A stretch of DNA of 64,000 nucleotides from Bacilli bacterium (GCA_017409785.1 JAFQSD010000002.1:598597-662596); one strand, 5' to 3'; positions 34,597 to 43,477 are shown, counted from the stretch's first letter. Notes: generated by a model not told the origin, from the letters alone. Program-made: numbers and translations.

Positions 34597-35454
34597 ATGG
34601 AAGAAATATTAGCCTCTATAAAAAAACAAGGTCGAATAAAAAAGTTTGCCCTAGCATTTATCTCACTAACAATGAGTGCATTAATATATAATATATTTCT
34701 ACTACCATTAAATATTGTATCAGGTGGTGTAAGTGGCGTAGCCACAATTACAAACTACTTATATCATATAGATCCATCACTAATGGTATTTCTATTATCA
34801 GCAGCTTGTTCATTAATAAGTTTATTATATTTAGGAGTAGAACAAACAGCCAGTACAATAGCAGCCAGTATTATATATCCAATACTAATAAAAGTAACTG
34901 CTCCAATTGCTGCATTAATTCCTATTGAAACTAATGACATATTTATTATTGTTATATTCGCAGGTGTATTATCAGGTATAGCCAGTGGTCTATTTTATAA
35001 ATCAGGATATGTAAACTGTGGATTTCCAGTAATATGCAAAGTTCTATACGAAAATTTTAAAATAGCTATTAGTAAAAGTACATTAGTAATAAACATTATT
35101 GTTGTAGTATTTGGTGGAATATTTTTTGGAAGTTTAAATGCTATGTATGCAGCAATATTACTTTATATTAGTAGTATTGTAATGGATAAAGTAATATTAG
35201 GTATTTCTAATAATAAAGCATTCTATATAATTACAAGTGAAGAAGATGCTATTAAAGAATACATCATTGAAAATCTTCATCATAATGTAACAACATTTGA
35301 CGTAAAAGGTGGTTTCTTAGAGAAAAAAAGAAAAGTTCTATTATCAGTAATTCCTTCACGTGAATATTACAAGGTAGCAGAAGGAATTAAACACATCGAT
35401 AAAGAAGCATTTTTCGTTGTTACAGACTCCTATGAAGTAATTGGTGGTAAATAA
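34597..35454 (+). CDS. YitT family membrane protein, second copy
   Basis: 285 residues with the same architecture as the gene before it: NIVSGGVSGVATITNYL, FYKSGYVNCGFPVICKVL, and a C-terminal DUF2179 domain ending FFVVTDSYEVIGG. The ATG at 34597 follows TGGAGGTG located at the end of the first copy. An ATG at 34567 would lie inside that gene. The Thr-Gly-Gly of the first copy's TGGTD motif is replaced by NCGF, so the two proteins may have diverged in what they carry or bind. Confidence 0.88.
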   Translation: MEEILASIKKQGRIKKFALAFISLTMSALIYNIFLLPLNIVSGGVSGVATITNYLYHIDPSLMVFLLSAACSLISLLYLGVEQTASTIAASIIYPILIKVTAPIAALIPIETNDIFIIVIFAGVLSGIASGLFYKSGYVNCGFPVICKVLYENFKIAISKSTLVINIIVVVFGGIFFGSLNAMYAAILLYISSIVMDKVILGISNNKAFYIITSEEDAIKEYIIENLHHNVTTFDVKGGFLEKKRKVLLSVIPSREYYKVAEGIKHIDKEAFFVVTDSYEVIGGK

Positions 35455-35458
35455 TACA

Positions 35459-35497
35459 AAAAAAGGGTAAGATTTCCAATATCTTCCCTTTTTTTAT
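35459..35497 (+). terminator. Rho-independent terminator after the YitT pair
   Basis: Long stem of AAAAGGG and AAGAT blocks with their complements, a 7-base loop, and a run of T. Confidence 0.85.
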
Positions 35498-35508
35498 GCG
35501 ATAAAATA

Positions 35509-35517
35509 TGATACAAT
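35509..35517 (+). promoter_or_regulatory. Extended -10 promoter for ftsEX
   Basis: TG-A-TACAAT at 35509-35517, about 12 bp after the terminator U-tract. Confidence 0.6.
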
Positions 35518-35540
35518 ACACGTATAGGATGGAGGTAAAG

Positions 35541-36239
35541 ATGGATTTAGTCAGAATTAAAAATGTAGAAAAGAAATACAAAAACGGTGTGACAGCAATT
35601 TATGATTTAAATTTAGCCATCGAAAAAGGGGCATTCGTCTTTGTTATAGGCGGATCAGGTAGTGGAAAATCTACCTTAATCAAAATGCTATACCGTGAAG
35701 AAAAACCAACTAAAGGACAAATTATAGTTGGTGGATTAGACGTTGCAAAACTTAAAAATAGAAAAGTTTATAAATTAAGAAGAAAATTAGGAATTGTATT
35801 CCAGGATTATAGATTGTTACCAAAACAAACAGTATATGAAAATGTAGCTTTTGCATTAGAAGTTATTGGTGCAAAAAAAGATGAAATTAGAGTTAAAGTA
35901 TTAAAAGCCTTAGAAGACGTTGGATTAAAGCATAAACTTCATGAATATCCAGATCATCTATCTGGAGGAGAACAACAAAGAGTTGCAATTGCTAGAGCTA
36001 TTGTTAATGATCCTAAATTATTATTGTGTGATGAACCTACAGGAAACTTAGATCCAGACATGAGTATGGAAATTATGAAGGTTCTAGAAGACATTAATGA
36101 AAAAAGAGGAACGACTATTATTATGGTTACACACGATAAAGACATCGTAAACAAGATGAAAAAACAAGTAATCACATTAAAAGAAGGTCGTTTAGTAAAC
36201 TTCAAGAAGAAAGGAACATATAACAATGAAGCCATTTAG
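35541..36239 (+). CDS. ftsE: Cell division ATP-binding protein FtsE
   Basis: ABC ATPase that with FtsX controls extracellular wall hydrolases. 232 residues. Walker A GGSGSGKST, signature LSGGEQQRV, Walker B LLLCDEP and the H-loop MVTHD are all present. FtsE-specific FQDYRLLPKQTVYENV is seen. The ATG at 35541 follows GATGGAGGT. Overlaps ftsX by 14 bp. Confidence 0.95.
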   Translation: MDLVRIKNVEKKYKNGVTAIYDLNLAIEKGAFVFVIGGSGSGKSTLIKMLYREEKPTKGQIIVGGLDVAKLKNRKVYKLRRKLGIVFQDYRLLPKQTVYENVAFALEVIGAKKDEIRVKVLKALEDVGLKHKLHEYPDHLSGGEQQRVAIARAIVNDPKLLLCDEPTGNLDPDMSMEIMKVLEDINEKRGTTIIMVTHDKDIVNKMKKQVITLKEGRLVNFKKKGTYNNEAI

Positions 36240-37125
36240 AATGTTAGGAAGAAGCATTCGTGATGCATTTAAAAGTGTCATAAGAAACTTTAGTTTATCA
36301 CTAGCTTCAATTTCCTGTATAACAATAACTTTAATAATAGTAGCAATCGCAATAATCGCATCATTTAATGTTCAAAATTTCACAAAAGAAATTGAACGTG
36401 ATATGACAATAGTTGTTTTCTTAGAAAATGACGCAACAGAAGAAGATGTTGAAAGTGTAAAAGGAAAAATAGAAAAAATTAACAACGTAGACAATTACAA
36501 ATTTCAATCAAAAGTAGATGTAAAAAAACAAATGCAAGCAGAGTCAGAAGTTTTTAATAGAGTACTTGATGAATGGGAAGACGATGAAAGCCCATTAAAA
36601 GACACTTTCCAAGTAAAAGTAAAAGAAATAGAGAATATTGGTAAAACAGCCAAACAAATTCAAAGTATTGAAAAAGTTTCAGTAGTACGATATGGCGAAG
36701 GAATGGTTGATAAAATGGTAACTGCATTCGCATCTATAGAAAAAGTTACATATGGAATAGTTATTGCTTTAGTAATCGTAACAGTATTCTTAATTATCAA
36801 TACAATTAAATTAACAATCTCAGCAAGAAAAAGAGAAATAAGTATTATGAGATTAGTTGGTGCAAGTAATTTTACAATTAAAACACCATTTATAGTAGAA
36901 GGTATGATCTTAGGATTATTTGGTTCAATCGTACCAATTATAATATCAACATATGGATATTTAGCTTTCTATAATCACTTTGATGGATACTTATTCTCAG
37001 AATTAATTCAACTTATTAAACCAGAACCATTTATTTATACAACATCATTGATAGTTCTAGTTATAGGAATACTTGTAGGTATGATAGGTAGTGCTAGTGC
37101 CGTTAAAAAGTATTTAAAAGTTTAA
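36226..37125 (+). CDS. ftsX: Cell division protein FtsX
   Basis: Membrane partner of FtsE that transmits the ATPase signal to a wall hydrolase. 299 residues: cytoplasmic N-terminus, TM1 at about 25-48, an extracellular domain (about 50-170) that binds the hydrolase, then three TM segments. Between TM2 and TM3 is the FtsX/MacB coupling loop ARKREISIMRLVGASNFTIKTPF. The stop overlaps the start of the peptidase gene. Confidence 0.95.
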   Translation: MKPFRMLGRSIRDAFKSVIRNFSLSLASISCITITLIIVAIAIIASFNVQNFTKEIERDMTIVVFLENDATEEDVESVKGKIEKINNVDNYKFQSKVDVKKQMQAESEVFNRVLDEWEDDESPLKDTFQVKVKEIENIGKTAKQIQSIEKVSVVRYGEGMVDKMVTAFASIEKVTYGIVIALVIVTVFLIINTIKLTISARKREISIMRLVGASNFTIKTPFIVEGMILGLFGSIVPIIISTYGYLAFYNHFDGYLFSELIQLIKPEPFIYTTSLIVLVIGILVGMIGSASAVKKYLKV

Positions 37126-38324
37126 TGAAAAAGATATCAGTAGTATTAATTATTGCTTTGCTAGTATCTCTAGTTGCACTACCAATGAGAACTGAAGCAA
37201 AGACAATATCTGAGTTTGAAGCTGAGGTAAGAAAATATACACAAGATTTAGAAAATGTAAAAAGTAAAATTGTAACAAATGAGGCAGAAGTAGCAAAAAT
37301 AAAAGCAAACATTGCTTCAATTGAAAAACAAGTAAAAAATGCTGAAGCAGAAATTGAAGCTTTACAAGAAGAAATAGATCAAAGTAATGCTGAAATAGCT
37401 GAAAAAAGTGAAGAAAGTAAAAAAATTATTGAATATTACCAAATATCAAATGGTGAGAATATCTATTTAGAATATGCTTTTGGTGCAACAAGTATAACTG
37501 ATATGATTTATAGAATGTCAATTGTAGAACAATTAACAGAATATAACGATAAGTTAATGGATGAACTTGAAGCGCTAATTGAAAAGAATAAGAAGCAACA
37601 AGAAAATTTAACTGCTAAGAAAAAGCAACTAGAAAAAAGCAAAAATGAACTTATGAATCAAAAATTAAAACTTGATGCAGATAGTGCTGCTTTAAAAGCA
37701 GGTATGCCAGGTATTGAGCAACAAATTAAATCTGCTCAAAGCCAAGTTGATTTCTATAAAAAATTAGGTTGTGGAGCAAATGAAGATATTCAAGCGTGTC
37801 AATATCGTATTGAGCAACAAAATAATGCATCTCTTCCAAGTACTAATGGTTTCTTTAGACCAATAGAGAATGGATATGTTACACAATGGTATTCAGGATG
37901 TGGCACTTGGGATAAATATAAAAGAGTTTGTTCTGGACATATTGGAATAGATATTTCAAGTAATAATAAAAGTATTGATGTCTATCCAATTGCTGCTGGA
38001 GTAGTAACTGCAAGATACTATGATAATGCAGGAGCACTAGTAGTAAAAATAAAACATAACTACAATGGTAGATATATTTATTCAACATATGCCCATCAAC
38101 GAAACTTCGCGGTTAGAGTTGGACAATATGTAACAGCAAATACTACAATTGGAAAAATGGGATCAACAGGAAATTCTACAGGACCACACGTTCACTTAGA
38201 AATCACAAGTTGTGACTGGGCATCAGAACAAGGTGGAGGATGTTCTTGGGAAACATATGCAAGATATAGTTCTTATAACCCTGCAAACTATGTAAGATTC
38301 CCATCTAGATGGAGTAATAGATAA
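37125..38324 (+). CDS. Secreted M23 peptidoglycan hydrolase with coiled coil, FtsEX-linked
   Basis: 399 residues: signal peptide (about 1-25), long coiled coil (about 28-230) and a C-terminal LytM domain with both zinc motifs intact (HIGID and HVHLEI), hence catalytically competent. The coiled coil plus hydrolase plan is that of PcsB, CwlO and EnvC-type proteins controlled by FtsEX, and the gene is coupled to ftsX by TAATG overlap. The LytM domain also has an unusual number of Cys residues (CGTW, RVCSGH, SCDW, GGCSW), which may form disulphides. Probably opens the wall during division or growth. Confidence 0.92.
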   Translation: MKKISVVLIIALLVSLVALPMRTEAKTISEFEAEVRKYTQDLENVKSKIVTNEAEVAKIKANIASIEKQVKNAEAEIEALQEEIDQSNAEIAEKSEESKKIIEYYQISNGENIYLEYAFGATSITDMIYRMSIVEQLTEYNDKLMDELEALIEKNKKQQENLTAKKKQLEKSKNELMNQKLKLDADSAALKAGMPGIEQQIKSAQSQVDFYKKLGCGANEDIQACQYRIEQQNNASLPSTNGFFRPIENGYVTQWYSGCGTWDKYKRVCSGHIGIDISSNNKSIDVYPIAAGVVTARYYDNAGALVVKIKHNYNGRYIYSTYAHQRNFAVRVGQYVTANTTIGKMGSTGNSTGPHVHLEITSCDWASEQGGGCSWETYARYSSYNPANYVRFPSRWSNR

Positions 38325-38357
38325 AAAAGAATGACTTATTGTCATTCTTTTATTTTT
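38324..38357. terminator. Bidirectional terminator
   Basis: 12-bp stem (38324-38335 with 38341-38352) between convergent genes, with A on the left and T on the right. Confidence 0.85.
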
Positions 38358-39252
38358 TTGATTGATTATTAATAGAATTATCTAAATTCTGAGACTCAAA
38401 CATTGAGTCAAGTTCTTTTTGAACATTTCTATTCCTAATTCTATTAATAAGACGTCTATCTTCTCTTTGAATAATTTCTCGTGGCGTACTTAAATCAAAG
38501 CCACGTGATCCAACAAGAGGTTTTTCAATAGAAGATACCATTCTATCCCAATAATCTAAACCACTTGCAGTTGTGCTAGAAACCATACCAACTTGGTTTT
38601 GATCTTCATATTCTTCTTTTGGTGTTACATATAAAGCAAACGGATCAAAATAAGTTTTTAAACTTTTTTCATTAACTTCAAAGAAACCATAATGTATTAA
38701 TCCTTCAGCAAACTCTCTACCTTCATCAGTTAAATTAAAAAAATATCCAGGGTGTGGCGTAGCCATTCTAACGCCCCATCTTTCTTCTTCATTATATCTT
38801 TCAAACCTATTTTCTTCAGCAATACAAAATTGTCTAAACGTAGGATCTAACATAAAAGTTCTAGAAACTCTTTCACCATTTACAACAGTAGGAATTTCTA
38901 CACATGTCAATGCGTGAATTGGATCTGTACCAAGTACATCTCCTACATTAAAAGTCATTTTCTTTAAATTTAGTTTTTCTAAAATTTGATCAAAAAAACT
39001 TTGTGCGATAGCACACCTTCCAGCAAAAGAACTTTTCGTAACATCTTCTAATTCATTGGAAATATTCTTTCTGGCACTATAAGTAAGCCAATTTAAGAAA
39101 GTTATTATATAATTATCAGGAATATATCCGTGCTTTTCATAAAATCCTTGAATAGCTGCAACTTCACGTATATCAATGTCTTCATTATATATACCAGCAT
39201 CGAATAAGAAGTCAATATCTTCGCTCTCAACAATGGCACTTTTATAAAGCAT
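38350..39252 (-). CDS. Transglutaminase/papain-like fold protein of unknown role
   Basis: 300 residues from ATG 39252 (GGATGTGGT upstream). No signal peptide. A Cys-His-Asp arrangement in the right order for the transglutaminase-like superfamily is visible: Cys80 in FAGRCAIAQSFFDQIL, His113 in DPIHALTCVEI, Asp136 in RTFMLDPTFRQF. The C-terminal 100 residues are hydrophilic. It could be a peptidase, amidase or transferase; the family is my inference. Transcribed divergently from pepT. Confidence 0.6.
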   Translation of the reverse strand: MLYKSAIVESEDIDFLFDAGIYNEDIDIREVAAIQGFYEKHGYIPDNYIITFLNWLTYSARKNISNELEDVTKSSFAGRCAIAQSFFDQILEKLNLKKMTFNVGDVLGTDPIHALTCVEIPTVVNGERVSRTFMLDPTFRQFCIAEENRFERYNEEERWGVRMATPHPGYFFNLTDEGREFAEGLIHYGFFEVNEKSLKTYFDPFALYVTPKEEYEDQNQVGMVSSTTASGLDYWDRMVSSIEKPLVGSRGFDLSTPREIIQREDRRLINRIRNRNVQKELDSMFESQNLDNSINNQSKK

Positions 39253-39315
39253 ACTACCACATCCTATCAATATAATTATAACATGACTATTATAAATCAA
39301 TAAAACTATCTATTG

Positions 39316-39324
39316 TGATATAAT
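39316..39324 (+). promoter_or_regulatory. Extended -10 promoter for pepT
   Basis: TG-A-TATAAT at 39316-39324, 37 bp before the start codon. Confidence 0.65.
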
Positions 39325-39361
39325 AAAATTAGACAAGTAAATGTTAAGAAAGGAAAAGATT

Positions 39362-40585
39362 ATGACAGTATTAGAAAGATTTCTTAAATATATAAAAATT
39401 GATACAGCATCATCTTCTTTATCAGAAGAAACACCTAGTACACCAAATCAAAGCCTTTTAGCAAATCAACTAAAAGAAGAACTTACTTCATTAGGTGCAG
39501 AAGTAAAATATGATGAAGAGCATTGTTATTTATATGCAATACTAAAAGGTGATGAATTTTTACCTAAAATAGGCTTTATTGCTCACTTAGATACATCTGA
39601 AGATGCTAAAGGCGAAAATATTACGCCTAATATTATAAATAATTACAATGGTCAACAGATTGCGTTAAATACATCAAATGTTCTTTCTCCAGATGAATAT
39701 CCAGACTTAAATAATCATGTTGGAAAAACCTTAATTACAACGGATGGAACAACTCTTCTAGGAGCAGATGATAAAGCAGGAATTGCAGAAATAATGACTA
39801 TGTTAGAATACTATTCATCTACAGGTGAAAAACATGGAGATATCTGTGTAGCGTTTACACCTGATGAAGAAATAGGTAGAGGAATGGACTATTTTGACTA
39901 CAAAACATTTGGTTCTCCAATAGCTTATACAGTAGATGGTTCAACATTAGGAGAAGTAAGTTATGAAAATTTTAATGCTGCTAGTGCAAAGATTGAAATA
40001 GAAGGTAAATCATGTCACTGTGGTTCAGCAAAAGGAATCATGGTAAATGCGATTTTAATAGCAAATGCCATAATGTCATCTCTTCCAAATGAAACTCCCG
40101 CAACAACAGAAGGGTACGAAGGATTTTTCCATATAGAAAGAGTAATTGCAACTGTATCATCAGCAACTCTAGAATATTTAATAAGAGATTTTGATAAAGC
40201 CAATTTTGAAAGAAGAAAAAAATTATTAACAGAAATTGTGGATAAACTTAATGAAAAATATAACAAGCGAATTAAACTAACAATAAAAGACTCATATTAT
40301 AATATGCGAAACATTATTGAACAGGATATGTCAGTTGTAGAAATAGCAACTGAAGCTATGGAAAGAGTAGGAGTATCACCAAAAATAACACCAATTCGTG
40401 GAGGAACTGATGGAGCAGATGCAACATATAATGGTCTACCATGCCCAAATATAGGTACTGGTGGTCATAACTTCCATGGAACACACGAATATATAGCTTT
40501 AGAAGATATGGAGAAAACAACTGAAATATTAATTGAAATGGTAAGAGAAAATACAAATAGAAAAGTACTAACAAAAGGAGAATAA
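39362..40585 (+). CDS. pepT: Peptidase T (aminotripeptidase)
   Basis: Cytoplasmic zinc M20 peptidase cutting the N-terminal residue from tripeptides. 407 residues. Metal site motifs are IAHLDTSED (HxD), LLGADDKAGIAE, and FTPDEEIGRGMDYFD with the catalytic Glu pair. Later GGTDGA and GGHNFHGTHEYI complete the site. ATG 39362 is preceded by AGAAAGGA; an ATG at 39341 has no ribosome binding site. Followed 1 bp later by a NUDIX gene. Confidence 0.95.
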   Translation: MTVLERFLKYIKIDTASSSLSEETPSTPNQSLLANQLKEELTSLGAEVKYDEEHCYLYAILKGDEFLPKIGFIAHLDTSEDAKGENITPNIINNYNGQQIALNTSNVLSPDEYPDLNNHVGKTLITTDGTTLLGADDKAGIAEIMTMLEYYSSTGEKHGDICVAFTPDEEIGRGMDYFDYKTFGSPIAYTVDGSTLGEVSYENFNAASAKIEIEGKSCHCGSAKGIMVNAILIANAIMSSLPNETPATTEGYEGFFHIERVIATVSSATLEYLIRDFDKANFERRKKLLTEIVDKLNEKYNKRIKLTIKDSYYNMRNIIEQDMSVVEIATEAMERVGVSPKITPIRGGTDGADATYNGLPCPNIGTGGHNFHGTHEYIALEDMEKTTEILIEMVRENTNRKVLTKGE

Positions 40586-40586
40586 T

Positions 40587-40994
40587 ATGTTAAAAGTAGT
40601 AGGAACAATCTTTTTAAAAGATAAAAAATTATTGATAGATAAACCAAGAACAAAACCAACTCATCAAATGATTGGTGGAAAAGTAGAAGAAGGAGAAACT
40701 CCTCTTCAAGCAGCAATAAGAGAATGTTATGAAGAATTAGGTTCAAAAGCAATATTTGATGAATCAAAGTTCACCCAAGTTATGGATTTCGATGAAATCG
40801 CAACATCAGATCCAAATTTAAAAATACATTTCTATGTTTTCAAATATGAAGGAGAACTACAAGGAGAATTAGAAGTATCAGAAGAAATAGAAAGTTTCTT
40901 ATGGTATGACTCATCTGTTGGAGAAGATATCTTGTCAAACACATTGAAACATAAAGTCATACCATACTGTCTAGAAAATAATCTAATCAACTAA
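40587..40994 (+). CDS. NUDIX hydrolase
   Basis: 135 residues. The full Nudix box is present as GKVEEGETPLQAAIRECYEELG (Gx5Ex7REUxEExGU). Substrate cannot be predicted, but a nucleoside diphosphate derivative or an oxidised nucleotide is usual. In an operon with pepT before it and the ASCH gene after it. Confidence 0.93.
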   Translation: MLKVVGTIFLKDKKLLIDKPRTKPTHQMIGGKVEEGETPLQAAIRECYEELGSKAIFDESKFTQVMDFDEIATSDPNLKIHFYVFKYEGELQGELEVSEEIESFLWYDSSVGEDILSNTLKHKVIPYCLENNLIN

Positions 40995-41006
40995 AAAAAT
41001 AAGTTT

Positions 41007-41423
41007 ATGAAAGTACTAAGCATTCAAGAACCATATGCAACTTTAATTGCACTAGGTCATAAGAAAATAGAAACAAGAAGTTGGAAAACAACGTATCGTG
41101 GAGAAATTCTAATTCATGCAAGTGTTTCTAAAAAATTCTTAAAATCAATAACAAACCAGGAAATATTAGATTTAATAAAAAATATAGATTTAAACTATGG
41201 AATGATTATATGCGAAGCTAAACTTATAGACTGTGTAGAAATGACAAAAGACTATCTAGAACAAATAAAAAAAGATAAGAAGGAAAATCTATTAGGCATA
41301 TACGAAGAAGGTCGTTATGCCTGGTTATTAGATGAAATAAAGCCATTAGAAACTAAAATACCGATAAAAGGAAAATTAGGACTTTGGGAATATCAAAACA
41401 ATCTATCAACAAAAAAAGGTTGA
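41007..41423 (+). CDS. ASCH domain protein
   Basis: 138 residues. The N-terminal SIQEPYATLIALGHKKIETRSWKT contains the ASCH motif GxKxxExR, a beta-barrel of the PUA-like group. Such proteins bind RNA or modified nucleosides; some hydrolyse acetylated cytidine. The downstream promoter TTGACA begins at its very last codons. Confidence 0.9.
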   Translation: MKVLSIQEPYATLIALGHKKIETRSWKTTYRGEILIHASVSKKFLKSITNQEILDLIKNIDLNYGMIICEAKLIDCVEMTKDYLEQIKKDKKENLLGIYEEGRYAWLLDEIKPLETKIPIKGKLGLWEYQNNLSTKKG

Positions 41424-41448
41424 CAGACTTAAAAACAAGTGTTACAAT
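41420..41448 (+). promoter_or_regulatory. Consensus sigma-A promoter for the ABC exporter leader
   Basis: TTGACA (41420-41425), exactly 17 bp, TACAAT (41443-41448). It is one of only two perfect -35 hexamers paired with 17 bp on plus in the window. The leader is about 185 nt long and carries a short ORF and a terminator. Confidence 0.82.
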
Positions 41449-41481
41449 CAACTTGAATTTAAAGAGAAAGGAGTGGGAAAA

Positions 41482-41574
41482 ATGAAGAATTTAAATTTCA
41501 AACAAAATAATTTTAAAAATCTTATAGTAGAACAAGAATGGAGTTGGAAAATCGGATTTTTTCCTACTCATTAG
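41482..41574 (+). CDS. Leader peptide of the ABC exporter (attenuation type)
   Basis: 30-residue ORF with a strong ribosome binding site (AAGGAGTGGG) in the 5' leader of the exporter gene. It starts MKNLNFKQNNF and ends EWSWKIGFFPTH, with two Trp codons near the end. The last codons include CCTACT, the same hexamer as in the 5' arm of the terminator at 41598, so it can compete for the terminator 3' arm. The layout resembles bmrB-bmrCD of B. subtilis, where ribosome stalling on a leader peptide controls a multidrug exporter. A secreted peptide is a less likely alternative. Confidence 0.7.
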   Translation: MKNLNFKQNNFKNLIVEQEWSWKIGFFPTH

Positions 41575-41597
41575 AATCGATTAACTTTATTGTTATG

Positions 41598-41629
41598 ACC
41601 TACTATAAGAATAGTAGGTTTTATTTTTA
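41598..41629 (+). terminator. Conditional terminator (attenuator) before the ABC exporter
   Basis: 9-bp perfect stem ACCTACTAT/ATAGTAGGT with an AAGA loop and a T-rich tract. It lies between the leader ORF and the ribosome binding site of the exporter gene, so full transcription of the exporter must read through it. Confidence 0.8.
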
Positions 41630-41639
41630 GGAGGTATAT

Positions 41640-43370
41640 ATGAAAAGTTTAAAAGAATTCATACCTCTATGGAAATTAATTAAAGAAGAAAAAGTAAAGT
41701 TAATCATTGCTAGTACTTTAATACTTTTAGCAGGTATTTCTGAAATTGCAACGGGATACCTTAATGGAGCAGCAGTAGAATCAATTACCAATTTAGCTTT
41801 AAAAAATGCAGTTATATATTTAGTAATTTACTTAGGGATAGAACTACTATCTCATGCGATAATTGAAAACTATGCTGGGGCAATGTTAGAAAAAATTGAA
41901 AGCAAACTTACTAGAAAATTAGGATATTATACATATAAAAAGGCACTAGATATGCCATCGTATGCCTATGAAGAAAAAACATCCGGAGAAGTAATTAATA
42001 GAATAACTACGGATGCTGATTCACTAAGTTTCGCTTTTGGTCATCTTTTAAGTGCAGTTTCCTCATTAATCGGTTCATTAGTTGTAATCGTTTACATCTT
42101 CATGAACTCATGGATTGTAGGTTTAGAAATTGTAACATTTGTCTTTTTACTATTTTTAATAATAAAAAAATATAATCCAATTTTAAAACAAGCTCATAAA
42201 GAGAGAAAAGAAAAGCAGGATTTATTTACTTCTTTAGTTACAGAATCTATAAGAGGTATAAGAGAAATCAAAACATTAGGAATAAAAAGAAGTTTATTAA
42301 ATGATATGACTGAAATAATTAAAACAATATTTCAAAAGTCAAAAAATGAAATTGATGTTCGTAAAGGTTTTACTTTACAAACAAGAATACTTAAAGGATT
42401 TTTAGAGGTTGGTGTTTTTATAACATGTGTAATTTTAATTTATTATAAACAAATTACATTAACTTTCTTTATTTCAATGACTTACTATGTTTATAGATAT
42501 ATGTGGTTAATTGAAAACTTCAATAATCTAACACAAACGTATCAAAAACTAGTTGTATCACTAGGAAGAGTTAATGAAATATTAGAAAATAGATTATATG
42601 AAGATGAAAAGTTCGGTGAAAAGGAAATAAATAAAAATAAGGGAATAATTGAGTTTAAAAATGTAACATTCGGTTATCCGAATGAACAAGTAACTCTAAA
42701 AGACTTTAGTTTAACAATAGAACCTAATAAAAAGATTGCTATTGTAGGTAAGTCGGGTCAAGGAAAATCAACATTATTTAACCTTATTACAAGAATTTTC
42801 GACCCTCTTGAAGGAGAAATACTCCTTGATGGAGTTAATATTAAAGAATTATCGGAAGAATCTCTTCGAAAAAATATTTCTATAATTAGACAAGAACCAT
42901 TCATCTTCAACAGAACAATTAAAGAAAACTTTAAGTTAATCGACTCAAAAATTCCACTAGCTACTATAAGAAAGTATACAAAGTTAGCTTATCTAGATGA
43001 CTACATTATGTCTTTACCTAAAAAGTACGACACTTTATTAGGAGAAAGCGGTGTAAACTTATCTGGAGGTCAAAAGCAAAGACTTTCAATCGCAAGAACA
43101 CTTGCTAAAGAAAGTAAAGTAATTCTATTTGATGAAGCAACATCTGCCTTAGATAATCAGTCACAAGAATTCATAAAGAAAGCAATTGATAATCTAGCAA
43201 AATCCCACACAGTAGTAATTGTTGCTCATAGATTATCAACTATTATGGATGCTGATATAATTCATGTAGTTAATAAAGGTCAAATAGTCGCATCAGGAAC
43301 ACATGATGAATTACTAAAGAACAGTGAAATTTATAAAAATCTATATGAAACAGAATCTTTAAATTCATGA
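41640..43370 (+). CDS. ABC exporter, half-transporter with fused TMD and NBD
   Basis: 576 residues: six membrane helices in the first 310 residues (type I exporter fold, GYYTYKKALDMPSYAYEEKTSGEVINRITTDAD-type coupling region around 100-130), then an ABC domain with Walker A GKSGQGKST, signature LSGGQKQRL, Walker B VILFDEATSALD and H-loop VAHRLST. Works as a homodimer. The substrate is unknown; the attenuator suggests a translation-inhibiting drug as inducer. Own terminator downstream. Confidence 0.92.
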   Translation: MKSLKEFIPLWKLIKEEKVKLIIASTLILLAGISEIATGYLNGAAVESITNLALKNAVIYLVIYLGIELLSHAIIENYAGAMLEKIESKLTRKLGYYTYKKALDMPSYAYEEKTSGEVINRITTDADSLSFAFGHLLSAVSSLIGSLVVIVYIFMNSWIVGLEIVTFVFLLFLIIKKYNPILKQAHKERKEKQDLFTSLVTESIRGIREIKTLGIKRSLLNDMTEIIKTIFQKSKNEIDVRKGFTLQTRILKGFLEVGVFITCVILIYYKQITLTFFISMTYYVYRYMWLIENFNNLTQTYQKLVVSLGRVNEILENRLYEDEKFGEKEINKNKGIIEFKNVTFGYPNEQVTLKDFSLTIEPNKKIAIVGKSGQGKSTLFNLITRIFDPLEGEILLDGVNIKELSEESLRKNISIIRQEPFIFNRTIKENFKLIDSKIPLATIRKYTKLAYLDDYIMSLPKKYDTLLGESGVNLSGGQKQRLSIARTLAKESKVILFDEATSALDNQSQEFIKKAIDNLAKSHTVVIVAHRLSTIMDADIIHVVNKGQIVASGTHDELLKNSEIYKNLYETESLNS

Positions 43371-43371
43371 T

Positions 43372-43398
43372 AAAATAGGCGTAAAAGCCTATTTTTTA
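43372..43398 (+). terminator. Rho-independent terminator after the ABC exporter
   Basis: 9-bp stem AAAATAGGC/GCCTATTTT with short loop and T-run. Confidence 0.85.
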
Positions 43399-43410
43399 TA
43401 TATAATCAAG

Positions 43411-43440
43411 TTGACTATAAAAAAACTAATAATATATAAT
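43411..43440 (+). promoter_or_regulatory. Promoter for the Asp/Tyr-repeat protein
   Basis: TTGACT (43411-43416), 18 bp, TATAAT (43435-43440). Confidence 0.65.
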
Positions 43441-43477
43441 TAAATTAGAATAGAAATGTCGGTGTTGGAGGTAACAT

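Noticed and set aside
41482-41574. Bacteriocin or pheromone precursor exported by the adjacent ABC protein
   Set aside because: There is no double-Gly leader, no peptidase domain in the transporter and no modification genes; the terminator layout fits attenuation better.
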